From: Paenibacillus cisolokensis
GTDB taxonomy: Bacteria > Bacillota > Bacilli > Paenibacillales > Paenibacillaceae
Assembly (NCBI RefSeq): GCF_018403665.1
Contig: NZ_BOVJ01000158.1
Location: 1 to 34,874 of the forward strand
DNA: 34,874 bases
Direction: 5' to 3'
A program made the position numbers and the translations under genes. The stretch's first letter is position 1. Every line of letters begins with the position of its first letter. This document shows, one piece after another, positions 16,124-24,452 of this stretch. The notes beneath the pieces are model-generated. The model made no database searches. It saw only the letters and a list, made by a program, of their open reading frames with translations, and was not told the origin of the DNA.

Positions 16124-16534
16124 TTATTTCACCCGTTGGGCGGAATCTTCTTCTTCCGGCTTGTCAGCTGGCTTAAAATGAACATCATGAATATGTACGT
16201 TCACTTCCACGACATTCAGTCCGGTCATCGTCTCGATGGAGCGCTTGACATTCCGCTGGATGTCCGCAGCGATTTCCGGTATCCGCTGCCCGTATTCCAC
16301 GATAATGGAAACGTCTACCGCCGCTTCGCGCTGACCGACTTCAACTTTGACCCCTTTGGACAGATTTTTCCGTCCGAGCAATTCCGCGATGCCGCCGGCC
16401 AGACCTCCGCTCATCCCGGCAACGCCTTCCACTTCAATCGTCGCTAAACCTGCAATAACCGCAATAACTTCGGGGGCGATCTGAATGCTGCCGATGTCCG
16501 TTTTCTCGTAATCCGCCGCTAAAATCGTGCTCAC
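16124..16534 (-). CDS. yqhY: Asp23/Gls24 family protein (YqhY-like)
   Basis: Envelope stress protein of the Asp23 family. The Bacillus ortholog YqhY, encoded just after accBC, is linked to control of fatty-acid synthesis. The 136-aa product carries the family core IQIAPEVIAVIAGLATIEVEG near residue 20 (quoted less its final residues: IAPEVIAVIAGLATIEVEG) and the later VEYGQRIPEIAADIQ and VNVHIHDVHF. The start is taken as the GTG at 16534, about 10 bases after GGAGG; the upstream GTG (16552) overlaps that site. It has its own sigma-A promoter and a hairpin leader, and accC ends about 110 bp upstream. Confidence 0.92.
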   Translation of the reverse strand: MSTILAADYEKTDIGSIQIAPEVIAVIAGLATIEVEGVAGMSGGLAGGIAELLGRKNLSKGVKVEVGQREAAVDVSIIVEYGQRIPEIAADIQRNVKRSIETMTGLNVVEVNVHIHDVHFKPADKPEEEDSAQRVK

Positions 16535-16565
16535 TTCGCAAACACCTCCCACTAGTCGCGATTTT

Positions 16566-16586
16566 GCCCCGGCCCGCGGCCAGGGC
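16566..16586. promoter_or_regulatory. GC-rich hairpin in asp23 leader
   Basis: GCCCCGGCC (16566-16574) faces GGCCAGGGC (16578-16586) around a 3-base loop, with eight of nine positions pairing. On the minus strand it lies in the asp23 leader about 30 bp before the GTG. T residues follow it only on the plus strand, so for asp23 it is a leader structure, not a terminator. Confidence 0.45.
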
Positions 16587-16607
16587 TTTTCCGCTTCTTA
16601 TTTTTAT

Positions 16608-16636
16608 ACTATAACATTTGGTGAGAAATATGACAA
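16608..16636 (-). promoter_or_regulatory. Sigma-A promoter of asp23
   Basis: On the minus strand TTGTCA (16631-16636), 17-bp spacer, TATAGT (16608-16613): a near-consensus vegetative promoter, starting transcription about 65-70 bases before asp23 and separating it from accBC. Confidence 0.7.
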
Positions 16637-16643
16637 ACGGCGC

Positions 16644-18025
16644 TTACCGATCCGGAACGATTTCGCCTTCGTCCGGCAGCTCGTCGAGATCGTGCTCTTC
16701 GAGAAACTTGATATCGAAGCGCCCTTCCCTGAACTTCGGATGATTCATCAGCTTCATATGGAAAGGGATCGTCGTCCGGATGCCGTCGACGGCAAACTCT
16801 CCCAAGGCCCGTTTCATGCGGGCGATCGCTTCCTCGCGGGTCGGCCCCCATACGATCAGCTTGGCGATCATCGAATCGTAATGCGGCGAAATGACATATC
16901 CCGGATAAGCGCCGCTGTCGACCCGGACTCCCGGCCCGCCAGGCGGCAAATAAAACTGGATCTGGCCCGCGGAAGGCATGAAATTCCGGTCCGGGTCTTC
17001 CGCATTGATCCGGCATTCGATCGACCAGCCGTTAATGGCAATGTCCTCCTGCCGGAACGACAGCGGGCGCCCTTCGGCGACGGCGATCATCTCGCGGATC
17101 AGGTCGACGTTCGTAATCATTTCCGTAACCGGATGCTCGACCTGAATGCGCGTATTCATCTCCATGAAATAAAAGTTTCCGTCCGGACCGAGCAAAAACT
17201 CGAGCGTTCCTGCCCCGGAATAATTGACGGCTCTGGCGGCTCTGACGGCAGCCTGCCCCATGCGCTCGCGCAGCTTGTCAGTCATAACGGGGCAAGGCGC
17301 TTCCTCCACAAGCTTCTGGCGCCGGCGCTGAATCGAGCAATCCCGCTCGAACAGATGGACGACGTTGCCGTGCTTGTCCGCCATAATTTGCACTTCCACA
17401 TGCTTCATGCCCGTCAAATATTTCTCCAGATAAATCCCGGCGTTGCCGAAAGCTTTCTCCGCTTCCTGCCGGGCGGCCGTCATTTGCTGAATAAGCTCTT
17501 CCTCGTTCTCGACGATGCGGATGCCTTTGCCTCCGCCGCCGGCCGTCGCCTTTATAATAACCGGATAGCCGATCTCGCGGGCGATGCGAACCGCTTCGTC
17601 GACGTCTTCCACAAGCCCGTCGGAACCCGGAATGACCGGAACGTCGGCCTCTTTCATCGTTTGCTTGGCAACCGACTTGTCCCCCATCTTGCTGATCGCT
17701 TCCGGCGAAGGGCCGATAAAGGCGATATTGCAGGACTCGCAAATTTCCGCAAAATCGGCGTTCTCCGCCAAAAAGCCGTAGCCGGGATGAATGGCGTCGC
17801 AGCCGGTCAGCGTCGCGACGCTCATAATGTTGGTCAAATTCAAGTAACTGTCCTTCGATGCCGTCGGTCCGATGCAATACGCTTCATCCGCAAGCCTGAC
17901 GTGCAGCGACTCGCGATCGGCTTCGGAATAGACGGCCACCGTCGCGATGCCCATTTCGCGGCAGGCGCGAATGATGCGAACTGCAATCTCCCCGCGGTTG
18001 GCGATCAATATTTTTGAAATTTCAA
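16644..18025 (-). CDS. accC: Biotin carboxylase subunit of acetyl-CoA carboxylase (start frameshifted)
   Basis: Carboxylates the biotin on AccB with ATP and bicarbonate, the first half of malonyl-CoA synthesis. The ATP-grasp architecture is complete: N-terminal domain with [11 protein letters not shown], glycine-rich lid [12 protein letters not shown], and the active-site stretch [16 protein letters not shown]. The open frame begins only at LIANRGE (TTG at 18008), lacking the first family residues. In the next frame a TTG at 18025, eight bases after AAAGGAG, reads MKFQK and would join the main frame if the A run (T5 at 18011-18015 on plus) had one more base. So the true start is probably 18025 with one base missing. 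The gene follows accB after a 47-bp gap, the normal accBC operon. Confidence 0.95.
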
Positions 18026-18072
18026 CGTCGGAGCTCCTTTCAACTGGGTTAATCGCGCCGCAAGGCGGACGG

Positions 18073-18567
18073 TCACTCGGGCTTAACCAGGAACAAAGGT
18101 TGCCCGAACTCTACCAGCTGTCCGTTCTCTACCAGAATCTCGACGATTTCGCCGCGCACTTCGGCTTCCAGCTCGTTCATCAGTTTCATCGCTTCGAGGA
18201 TGCATACGACCGTCTTCTCCGTCACGCGGTCCCCGACATTGACGAAAGGCGGAGCGTCCGGAGACGGCGCGCGATAAAACGTGCCGACCATCGGCGAAAC
18301 GATGCGGTGCAGTCCGGCGTCGGAACCGGTGCCGGCATCGGCCGGCTTCGCCGGTTCCGGCTGCGCTGCCGGCGCGCTCGGCGCGGCCTGAGGAGCCGCC
18401 GGAACCGCGTAAGCGGGCGCGATTTGCGGCGTATGCACGTTCACCACCTCGGTCTTGCCGGGCTTGCGGATGAGCAGGCGAGCGCCGTCATTTTCAATTT
18501 CCAGCTCCTGAACGGAGGTTTGGTCGAGCAGCTTTATCAACTCTTTAATTTCACTCAATTTGAACAT
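18073..18567 (-). CDS. accB: Biotin carboxyl carrier protein of acetyl-CoA carboxylase
   Basis: Carries the biotin that shuttles CO2 from biotin carboxylase to the carboxyltransferase. The 164-aa protein has an N-terminal helical region (1-35), a flexible Ala/Pro-rich linker (about 45-85, e.g. [20 protein letters not shown]) and a C-terminal biotinyl domain (about 88-164) with the biotinylated Lys128 in [15 protein letters not shown] lies about 12 bases before the ATG. accC follows. An extended -10 promoter lies about 110 bp upstream. Confidence 0.96.
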   Translation of the reverse strand: MFKLSEIKELIKLLDQTSVQELEIENDGARLLIRKPGKTEVVNVHTPQIAPAYAVPAAPQAAPSAPAAQPEPAKPADAGTGSDAGLHRIVSPMVGTFYRAPSPDAPPFVNVGDRVTEKTVVCILEAMKLMNELEAEVRGEIVEILVENGQLVEFGQPLFLVKPE

Positions 18568-18675
18568 AGAGCAGCTTCACTCCTTACCATAATCCAAAGC
18601 AAAACAGCAGGGTAAGCGGTCCGGCCCCGATTTGCGCGGGCCAAATATTCAGGCATACCGCAGCATAACGAATGT

Positions 18676-18684
18676 ATTATATCA
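18676..18684 (-). promoter_or_regulatory. Extended -10 promoter of accBC
   Basis: On the minus strand TG-A-TATAAT (TATAAT at 18676-18681) is a perfect extended -10; no good -35 is present. It would give an accB leader of about 100 bases. No further element was recognised in the accB-spoIIIAH gap apart from the terminator. Confidence 0.55.
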
Positions 18685-18736
18685 TAATCCGGGAAGAACA
18701 CGAATCATTTTTGGAAAAGCTGTCGGGTGCGGCTGC

Positions 18737-18771
18737 AAAAAAAACTCTGCCCGGCGCAAGACCGGGCAGAG
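18737..18771 (-). terminator. Terminator of the spoIIIA operon
   Basis: On the minus strand a perfect 10-bp stem CTCTGCCCGG/CCGGGCAGAG with a 7-base loop is followed by eight T. It is a textbook intrinsic terminator 35 bp past the spoIIIAH stop. Confidence 0.9.
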
Positions 18772-18805
18772 GTCGAAAGCCGCGCAAGCGGCAGCTGCGA
18801 TGCGG

Positions 18806-19426
18806 TTAGGGCACATATTGCACGGTGATCTGGTGCGGCTCGACATCCATTTCGTTCATGACAAGCTCCACGATGCCGACTGCCTGGCTTCGGTCCAGAT
18901 TTTCGCTTTGCACGACGACTTTGTAACGATCATTCTCTTCGGTCACGACCGCCATATTGTACTGCTGCTGCAAGTTCGTTTCGATGTCGGTTATTTTCGC
19001 GTATTTGTCCTCGAGCTCGTTAAGCTCTTCGGCCGCTTTGGCGGCCGCTTCGTCGTCGCTCGATTTCGAATCGTTGATCGTCGCCATCAGTTTATCATAT
19101 TGGGTTATAAAGTTTTGCTCCCGCTTGTACTGCATATCGTCGAATACGCTGCCTGCGATCATCCCCTGCGCGTCAAGCCGCTCCAGCACTTCCCGGTCCG
19201 CATCGCTCAGCCCGTCCGTACCGGTGTCCTCTGCGGCGCCCTCGCGTCCGACCTCGTCGACGACAATGCCGCCGGCTTCGGCAGCGTCGCCGTTTTGCCC
19301 GGTTTGCGTATTGTCCGTCAGCAGATCAGGCGTTTTGACGTCCTCCGTAAACAAATAATACGCCGACAGCACGACCATCAAGCTTAACATCGACACAAGC
19401 CAGACCGTTTGCTTTTTCGAATTCAT
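18806..19426 (-). CDS. spoIIIAH: SpoIIIAH, mother-cell channel protein
   Basis: SpoIIIAH spans the outer forespore membrane from the mother cell and binds SpoIIQ to form the channel between the two cells during engulfment. The 206-aa product has an N-terminal transmembrane helix (about 7-25, TVWLVSMLSLMVVLSAYYL), an acidic low-complexity linker (about 35-80) and a C-terminal EscJ/PrgK-like ring-building domain (about 85-206). The ATG at 19426 has GGGAGGG eight bases upstream. It is the last gene of the spoIIIA operon, followed by a strong terminator. Confidence 0.95.
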   Translation of the reverse strand: MNSKKQTVWLVSMLSLMVVLSAYYLFTEDVKTPDLLTDNTQTGQNGDAAEAGGIVVDEVGREGAAEDTGTDGLSDADREVLERLDAQGMIAGSVFDDMQYKREQNFITQYDKLMATINDSKSSDDEAAAKAAEELNELEDKYAKITDIETNLQQQYNMAVVTEENDRYKVVVQSENLDRSQAVGIVELVMNEMDVEPHQITVQYVP

Positions 19427-19483
19427 TTGAACACCCTCCCATTTCATTTTGCCTTGGCGATATCGAAAACCGTTTCTGCGAAC

Positions 19484-20116
19484 TCACTGCTGTTTTCTCG
19501 GTACGACCGAAATGCTGTTGACCGGGACGCGGATGCCTTTCTGCACCGCATCCAGAATCAGTCTGCGTACCGTGGCATCTTCGGCTCCTCTGGCGACGAT
19601 CAGAATGCCCCGGATTTTCGGCTTGATCTTCTTCGTCACGACCGGCTGCTGATCGCCGGATTCCTCGTAAATGACGACCTGGCCGTCCCGGGTTACCGAA
19701 GTGATGTGGCGGCGCCCCCCGTTTTTGTCGTTTTCGTCCGTGACCTGCTGCGAAAAATTTTCATTTTTTTCGTAAACCACTTCCTCCGTGGAATCGATCG
19801 TGACGAGCACATCGACCGTTCCGACCCCGACGATTTTCTCCAGAATCTCCTTGATCCGATTTTCCAGCGGGCGCTCGATCGCTTCGAACGGCGTCTCGAC
19901 ATCGTTCCGCGCAGCCCATGCCGCTTCGTCGCCGGAGGCCGAAGGGGGCTGATCCGCCACCGGTTCCACCTGCTTGACATTCAGGAACGAGCTCAGAAGC
20001 ATGAGCGCCGCGCCGATGCCGCCGATGACGAGCAGCCAGCGAAACGTCCGGACCCGTTTCGGGCCGCCCGGACCGCCGCCCACCAGCGCTTCCAGCCCTT
20101 CCAGCCATTTGGCCAC
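19484..20116 (-). CDS. spoIIIAG: SpoIIIAG, ring-forming channel protein
   Basis: Second EscJ/PrgK-like ring protein of the SpoIIIA-SpoIIQ complex. The product of about 210 aa has a short cytosolic start, one transmembrane helix (about 27-46, WLLVIGGIGAALMLLSSFL), then a periplasmic-type domain split by a beta-rich insertion (about 100-150, where TIDSTEEVVYEKNENF lies) as in known SpoIIIAG. The GTG at 20116 sits six bases after GGAGGG and reads MAKWLEGLEA; the ATG at 20122 is too close to that site. spoIIIAF ends about 90 bp upstream and spoIIIAH begins about 57 bp downstream. Confidence 0.94.
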   Translation of the reverse strand: MAKWLEGLEALVGGGPGGPKRVRTFRWLLVIGGIGAALMLLSSFLNVKQVEPVADQPPSASGDEAAWAARNDVETPFEAIERPLENRIKEILEKIVGVGTVDVLVTIDSTEEVVYEKNENFSQQVTDENDKNGGRRHITSVTRDGQVVIYEESGDQQPVVTKKIKPKIRGILIVARGAEDATVRRLILDAVQKGIRVPVNSISVVPRKQQ

Positions 20117-20208
20117 CTTCATCCCTCCCCCACCTTGAATTAGCGGACGTTTCGGCGCGGTTCCGACTTGCCGAATCGCCGACTTGCCGCCGCCTTTCGC
20201 CCGCAGGA

Positions 20209-20949
20209 TCAGCGAGCCCCGGAGTCTGACGGCACCCGCACGTACACCTGATCCGGAAGGACCCCCCAGCCGGACTCCAGCACGCTGCGAATCGATTTCG
20301 CCGCCGCCGGTCCGGCCGGCGCCCAGGCCGCTTCCGATTCCGGTTCGGCTTCGAGCGGGTCAGAGCCGTCCGGGCTTCCGGACACCTTCTCTTCGGATTC
20401 CACATCGACATCGACGATGACGGGGGCGATCTCCTCGACCGGCCCGATCTCGTCGCCGGCCGCTCCGGCTTCCGGCGCCCGTTCCCCTTGCAAGGTGACC
20501 GTTACGGACGCGATGGCGTTCGGGACATCGTCTCTCACCTCTTCCTTTTCCAACCGGACGCTCACTTCCGCGACCGGCGCTCCGGTACGGCGGACAATTT
20601 CCGCCTTCATCGCTTCGGCCAGCCGTTCCTCCGTCAGGGAAGCGGCCTGCAGCTCCCGCCCGGTCCGCAGCCTTCCGGCATCTTCCCGGATCGCATCGAG
20701 CGACGGCATCCGCACGTCGCTTTCGGCATCGGACTCGTTCCAGATGCGGACACCGGCGGCCAGACGGCTGCCGATATCGCCCTGTATGAGCCGCAGCAGC
20801 GGAGACAGCAGCGCGAGCAGGATGATCAGGCCGACGACGAGCCGCACGTAGCGCTGCATCGCCTTGTTCGGCAGCAGCAGATCGATGAAAGCCGCCAGCA
20901 AAATGATGGCGACGATTTCCTTGAGCCATCCGCCAAGCCATTCGAGCAT
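20209..20949 (-). CDS. spoIIIAF: SpoIIIAF, sporulation membrane protein
   Basis: Component of the SpoIIIA complex with a ring-building-motif-like soluble domain. The 246-aa product has two N-terminal transmembrane helices (about 8-26 and 35-55, VRLVVGLIILLALLSPLL), then a domain with EERLAEAMKAEIVRRTG. The segment from about 155 to 215 is unusually acidic and Pro/Ala-rich before the conserved C-terminal region (SIRSVLESGWGVLPDQVYV). The protein is longer than the roughly 206-aa Bacillus subtilis protein, the extra length being this insertion. AAGGAGGGG precedes the ATG. Confidence 0.93.
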   Translation of the reverse strand: MLEWLGGWLKEIVAIILLAAFIDLLLPNKAMQRYVRLVVGLIILLALLSPLLRLIQGDIGSRLAAGVRIWNESDAESDVRMPSLDAIREDAGRLRTGRELQAASLTEERLAEAMKAEIVRRTGAPVAEVSVRLEKEEVRDDVPNAIASVTVTLQGERAPEAGAAGDEIGPVEEIAPVIVDVDVESEEKVSGSPDGSDPLEAEPESEAAWAPAGPAAAKSIRSVLESGWGVLPDQVYVRVPSDSGAR

Positions 20950-20974
20950 CCGATCCCCTCCTTGCGCGGGGCCG

Positions 20975-22204
20975 CTATCTGACCATGACGGCCGCGTTGC
21001 CCGCCGTCAATATGATCGTGACCGCCAGAAAAAACATCAGGCTAACGGCCGCAAGTGCCGCGAATATATAAATCATCGACTTGCCAATCGTCTGCAGGCA
21101 TGCAATGATCGGACTTGTGCCGAGCGGCTGCATGACGGCGGCGGCGATGTTGTAAATTAACGCCAGCGTCAATATTTTCAGCGCCGGGAACGCGCACAGA
21201 AACAGCAGGATGACGACGCCCGCGATACCGACGGCGTTTTTGACGAGCAGCGAAGCGGACAGCACGGTATCCGCCGCATCCGAGAACATTTTGCCGACGA
21301 CCGGAACGAAGTTGCTTGAGACGAACTTGGCCGTCCGCATCGTGACGCCGTCCGTGACCGAGCCCGTCGCGCCCTGGATCGAGATGACGCCGAGAAAGAC
21401 GGTCAGCATGACGCCCATGACGCCGACTGCAATCCGGCGCAGCAGGTTGGCCAGCTGGGTGACTTTGAACCGTTCCGACAAAGCGCTGGCGATATGCAGT
21501 ACGGCCGAGAAAAACAGCAAAGGAAAGACGAAGCTGTAAATCAGCGTGCCGACCGCATGAATCATGAAAATGATGAGCGGATGAAGGATGGACACCGTCA
21601 CGATGCTTCCCATGGAAGCGAGCAGCGTGAGCAAGAGCGGCACCATCGCCAGCATGAACTGAACCATTCCGCCGATTGCATCCTTGGCGTACCCGATGGC
21701 GACATGAAAGCTGTTGACCGCCAGCACGATCAGCACCATATAGGCGATCGCATACGCCACCTTGCTGACCGCATTGCGTTCGAAGGCGCTTTGCAGCGTT
21801 TCCAGCAGCATGCTGAATACGGTCAGCAGAACGATCGTCACAAGCAGCTTGCCGTTGTACAGCACCTCTTGAAGCAAAAACCGCAGCAGGCCGTTCAGCA
21901 CTGTCGACAGATTCAGTCCCTCTCCTCCCGGCACGACCATTTCGGCGAATCCGGGCAGCCGGCGGTCCGGGAAGAAGTCGCGGTATTCCTCCTTCAGCCG
22001 ATTCCAGTAGCGCTCCACCGCTTCCGTATCGACGTCCCGCAATTGCTCGTCCGCCAGCCGGCCGGGCAGGGAGGCCGCATTCTCATTCCCGGTGGGTGCG
22101 GCGGCTTCTTCGGATGCGGATGCTTCTACCGCTGCGGCGAAAGCGCAGCCTGACAAAAGCAGCAGCGTGATCGCGGTAATGCGGCATGCGGACAGCAGCC
22201 TCAT
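20975..22204 (-). CDS. spoIIIAE: SpoIIIAE, multispanning sporulation membrane protein
   Basis: Polytopic protein of the SpoIIIA complex, proposed to form or gate the transport pore of the feeding channel. The 409-aa product starts with a signal peptide (about 1-25, ITAITLLLLSGCAFA) and a soluble region to about residue 90. Several hydrophobic helices follow (for example LLVTIVLLTVFSMLL, VAYAIAYMVLIVLAV, FMLAMVPLLLTLLASM and others up to the C-terminus). The open frame continues far upstream through spoIIIAD, but the ATG at 22204, preceded by AGGGGG, gives a length normal for the family. It follows spoIIIAD after 5 bp. Confidence 0.94.
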   Translation of the reverse strand: MRLLSACRITAITLLLLSGCAFAAAVEASASEEAAAPTGNENAASLPGRLADEQLRDVDTEAVERYWNRLKEEYRDFFPDRRLPGFAEMVVPGGEGLNLSTVLNGLLRFLLQEVLYNGKLLVTIVLLTVFSMLLETLQSAFERNAVSKVAYAIAYMVLIVLAVNSFHVAIGYAKDAIGGMVQFMLAMVPLLLTLLASMGSIVTVSILHPLIIFMIHAVGTLIYSFVFPLLFFSAVLHIASALSERFKVTQLANLLRRIAVGVMGVMLTVFLGVISIQGATGSVTDGVTMRTAKFVSSNFVPVVGKMFSDAADTVLSASLLVKNAVGIAGVVILLFLCAFPALKILTLALIYNIAAAVMQPLGTSPIIACLQTIGKSMIYIFAALAAVSLMFFLAVTIILTAGNAAVMVR

Positions 22205-22209
22205 AACGT

Positions 22210-22605
22210 TCAACCCCCTGCCGGCAGCAGTCCGATGACCGTATCGACCACAACGCTGATAATCGGTACGGCCATGACGAGAATGAGCACTTTGCCGGCA
22301 AATTCGATTCTGGAGGCGATACTTTCCTGCCCCGCGTCCCTTACGATCTGTGCGCCGAATTCGGCAATATAGGCAATGCCGATAATTTTCAGAATCGTCT
22401 TCAAGTAGATGGACGGGATGCCGGTGCGGTTCGCCAGTTCCTCCAGAACGGCAATGATCGCCTCGATTTTGCCAAGCAGAAACAGAAAGATAACCAGGCC
22501 GGCAAACGTCGCCAGCAGAAACGCGAACATCGGCTTCTGCTCTTTCACGACGAGAATGAGCACCGTCGCGATCAGACCGAATCCGACGATCTGAATGATT
22601 TCCAT
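22210..22605 (-). CDS. spoIIIAD: SpoIIIAD, small sporulation membrane protein
   Basis: A 131-aa protein with about four hydrophobic helices (residues 5-20, 27-45, 70-90, 105-127), matching the length and layout of SpoIIIAD, which resembles a flagellar/type III export gate component. AGGTGAG lies six bases before the ATG. It is tightly packed between spoIIIAC (19 bp) and spoIIIAE (5 bp), so the three small membrane genes are surely co-transcribed. Confidence 0.94.
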   Translation of the reverse strand: MEIIQIVGFGLIATVLILVVKEQKPMFAFLLATFAGLVIFLFLLGKIEAIIAVLEELANRTGIPSIYLKTILKIIGIAYIAEFGAQIVRDAGQESIASRIEFAGKVLILVMAVPIISVVVDTVIGLLPAGG

Positions 22606-22624
22606 ATCCGCTCACCTACTGCCG

Positions 22625-22828
22625 CTACTGAAACAGGAAGATCGTCTTGATTTCCTGAAACAGCTCGTTCAACAGCCGGACAACCATAAACAATACGACG
22701 ACAAATCCGATGACGGTTACCCAATGCGCCATATCTTCCTTGCCCATTTGCTTGAGCACCGTATGGATCATCGCGACAATGATGCCGATACCGGCGATTT
22801 GGAAGATGGCGCTGACATCCATATTCAT
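22625..22828 (-). CDS. spoIIIAC: SpoIIIAC, small sporulation membrane protein
   Basis: A 67-aa protein with two transmembrane helices (about 8-24 and 37-54, VTVIGFVVVLFMVVRLL), the standard size of SpoIIIAC. It shares ancestry with SpoIIIAD and is part of the mother-cell channel complex. GGGGTG upstream of the ATG supports the start. It follows spoIIIAB after 15 bp. Confidence 0.94.
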   Translation of the reverse strand: MNMDVSAIFQIAGIGIIVAMIHTVLKQMGKEDMAHWVTVIGFVVVLFMVVRLLNELFQEIKTIFLFQ

Positions 22829-22843
22829 CTTTGCGGCACCCCA

Positions 22844-23362
22844 CTAAACGATCAATATGACGATCAGCGCTGCGACTAATACGCCGAGACTTTTACACAG
22901 CTTTTCGTAACGCTCCTGATCGTCCCTTGCCGCATCCTCTTCCGCTTTAAGCTGCTGCATGGCCAGCCGCAGATGTTTGACCTGGTCTTCTCTGTCGCTG
23001 ATGCCGAGCGAGGATCCGAGCCGAATCAGGGCCGCCTTCTCGGGGCTTCGCATGGCAGAGTTGGCCCAGTGTCCTTCGATTGCCCGGCTCCAGCTTTCGC
23101 GGAAAGAGGGACCGTCCGCGTCATCGAGCCGCTTCGCCGCCTCCTTCAGCATGGCGGCCAGCGGTTCCGGCGTATGCTCGGCCGCACGCTCCAGCGCTTC
23201 CGGCAGCGGTGTGTAGCCGTAACCGATTTCCGTCTCGAGACGCTGCAGCGTATGAAGCAAGGTCCGGATATGACGGGGCCGCGCCGCCAGGCGCGCGGCC
23301 TGCTGAAAGCCGATCATCGTGCCGGCGAACAGAATGAGCGCTGCGCCGATCAACTTCAGCAT
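22844..23362 (-). CDS. spoIIIAB: SpoIIIAB, stage III sporulation protein
   Basis: A 172-aa protein with terminal hydrophobic helices (about 3-20, IGAALILFAGTMIGF, and 155-172, LGVLVAALIVILIV) and a helical cytosolic middle with TLLHTLQRLETEIGYGYTPL, the SpoIIIAB signature region. It resembles GspF-like platform proteins of secretion systems and probably couples the SpoIIIAA ATPase to the membrane complex. The ATG at 23362 overlaps the end of spoIIIAA by 7 bp; the open frame extends upstream only as a shadow. Confidence 0.94.
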   Translation of the reverse strand: MLKLIGAALILFAGTMIGFQQAARLAARPRHIRTLLHTLQRLETEIGYGYTPLPEALERAAEHTPEPLAAMLKEAAKRLDDADGPSFRESWSRAIEGHWANSAMRSPEKAALIRLGSSLGISDREDQVKHLRLAMQQLKAEEDAARDDQERYEKLCKSLGVLVAALIVILIV

Positions 23363-24357
23363 AACGGCCGCTCCGGTTGCAGCGCCGTCGGTTCCCGGGC
23401 AAGCGCTCCCGGTCCGGGACGAAGAACGCGGGAGCGGAATCCTTCCGCCGTGCGGCGCAGCTCGATGAAAGCGGCGAACGCGCCTTCCTCGATCAATTCG
23501 CGCAAGGCCGGCCGGTCGCGCGCATCCTGCAGGTCGCGCGCATGCGCCGTGGCGATGACGCTGACGCCGGCGTGAACCGCCTCCCGCAGCGCCGCAGCAT
23601 CTTCGGCATGCCCGATCTCGTCCACTACGAGAACGTCGGGCGACATCGATCGGAGCATCATCATCATGCCCTCGGCTTTGGGGCAAGCGTCCATGACGTC
23701 GGTGCGCGGGCCGACATCGAATGTCGGTACTCCCCGGACGCATGCCGCGATTTCCGATCGTTCGTCGACGATCGCCACCTTGCGGCCTTCCCGGCGCATC
23801 CCTCCCGATCCTGCATACAGCCCGTAGCTGATCGAGCGGGCCAAATCCCGGATCAGCGTCGTCTTCCCTTGCTGCGGCGGGGCCAACACGAGCGTCGAGA
23901 CGATCGTGCCCCGCGTCCGGTCGGCCAGCTGCGGCAGCAGCCCGTCCGCCGCCCCGACCACTTCGCGGGCGATCCGGATATTGAATCCGCCGATATCGCG
24001 AATGCCCCGAACGGCGCCGCGTTCCAGCACGGTGCGCCCGCACAGGCCGATGCGGTGCCCGCCCGAAACGGTAATGTAGCCTCTGCGCAGCTCTTCTTCC
24101 ATCGCGTATAGCGAATGATTCGTCATCCGCTCCAACATTTTTCGGCACAACTCGGACGAAGGACGGTAAGCCTGCTCCGGTGTATGCCGCAGCGAGCCGT
24201 CTTCGCCCGCAAACCGGGATTCGCCGCCAAAACCGATCTCCAGCGGACGTCCTTCGCGCACCCGGATTTCCTCCAGCCGATCCTTCACGCCGTCCGGCAG
24301 CCGTCCCAGCACGGCGGCCATTTCCGGCGGCAAGAGATGCGTCACGCGTTCGAGCAT
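23356..24357 (-). CDS. spoIIIAA: SpoIIIAA, secretion-type ATPase of sporulation
   Basis: AAA-type ATPase related to type II/IV secretion ATPases, thought to power the SpoIIIA-SpoIIQ channel. In the 333-aa product Walker A is PPQQGKTT (160-167), Walker B is DVLVVDEIG (241-249), and the conserved VDERSEIAA (about 197-205) and GPRTDVMD follow in order. AGGAGG-like GGGAGG is about eight bases before the ATG. It is the first gene of the operon and has a sigma-E-like promoter just upstream, consistent with mother-cell expression. Confidence 0.96.
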   Translation of the reverse strand: MLERVTHLLPPEMAAVLGRLPDGVKDRLEEIRVREGRPLEIGFGGESRFAGEDGSLRHTPEQAYRPSSELCRKMLERMTNHSLYAMEEELRRGYITVSGGHRIGLCGRTVLERGAVRGIRDIGGFNIRIAREVVGAADGLLPQLADRTRGTIVSTLVLAPPQQGKTTLIRDLARSISYGLYAGSGGMRREGRKVAIVDERSEIAACVRGVPTFDVGPRTDVMDACPKAEGMMMMLRSMSPDVLVVDEIGHAEDAAALREAVHAGVSVIATAHARDLQDARDRPALRELIEEGAFAAFIELRRTAEGFRSRVLRPGPGALAREPTALQPERPLC

Positions 24358-24393
24358 GGTTGGTACCTCCCGGGGTTAGATCTGATCGATACA

Positions 24394-24421
24394 TGTCTAT
24401 GCCTGTCCGGCTAAAATATGA
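24394..24421 (-). promoter_or_regulatory. Sigma-E-type promoter of spoIIIA operon
   Basis: On the minus strand TCATATT (24415-24421), a 13-bp gap and CATAGACA (24394-24401) resemble the sigma-E consensus KMATATT-N13/15-CATACAMT, with a perfect -35 and six of eight -10 positions. It is placed about 35-40 bp before the spoIIIAA ATG, as expected for mother-cell transcription. Confidence 0.6.
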
Positions 24422-24452
24422 CGGCCGACTGCAATCCGGAAGGTTCATAGAT

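Noticed and set aside
16527..18017. A 496-codon open frame opposite accC
   Set aside because: Same shadow effect; low-complexity Arg/His/Asp composition, while accC is complete on the other strand.
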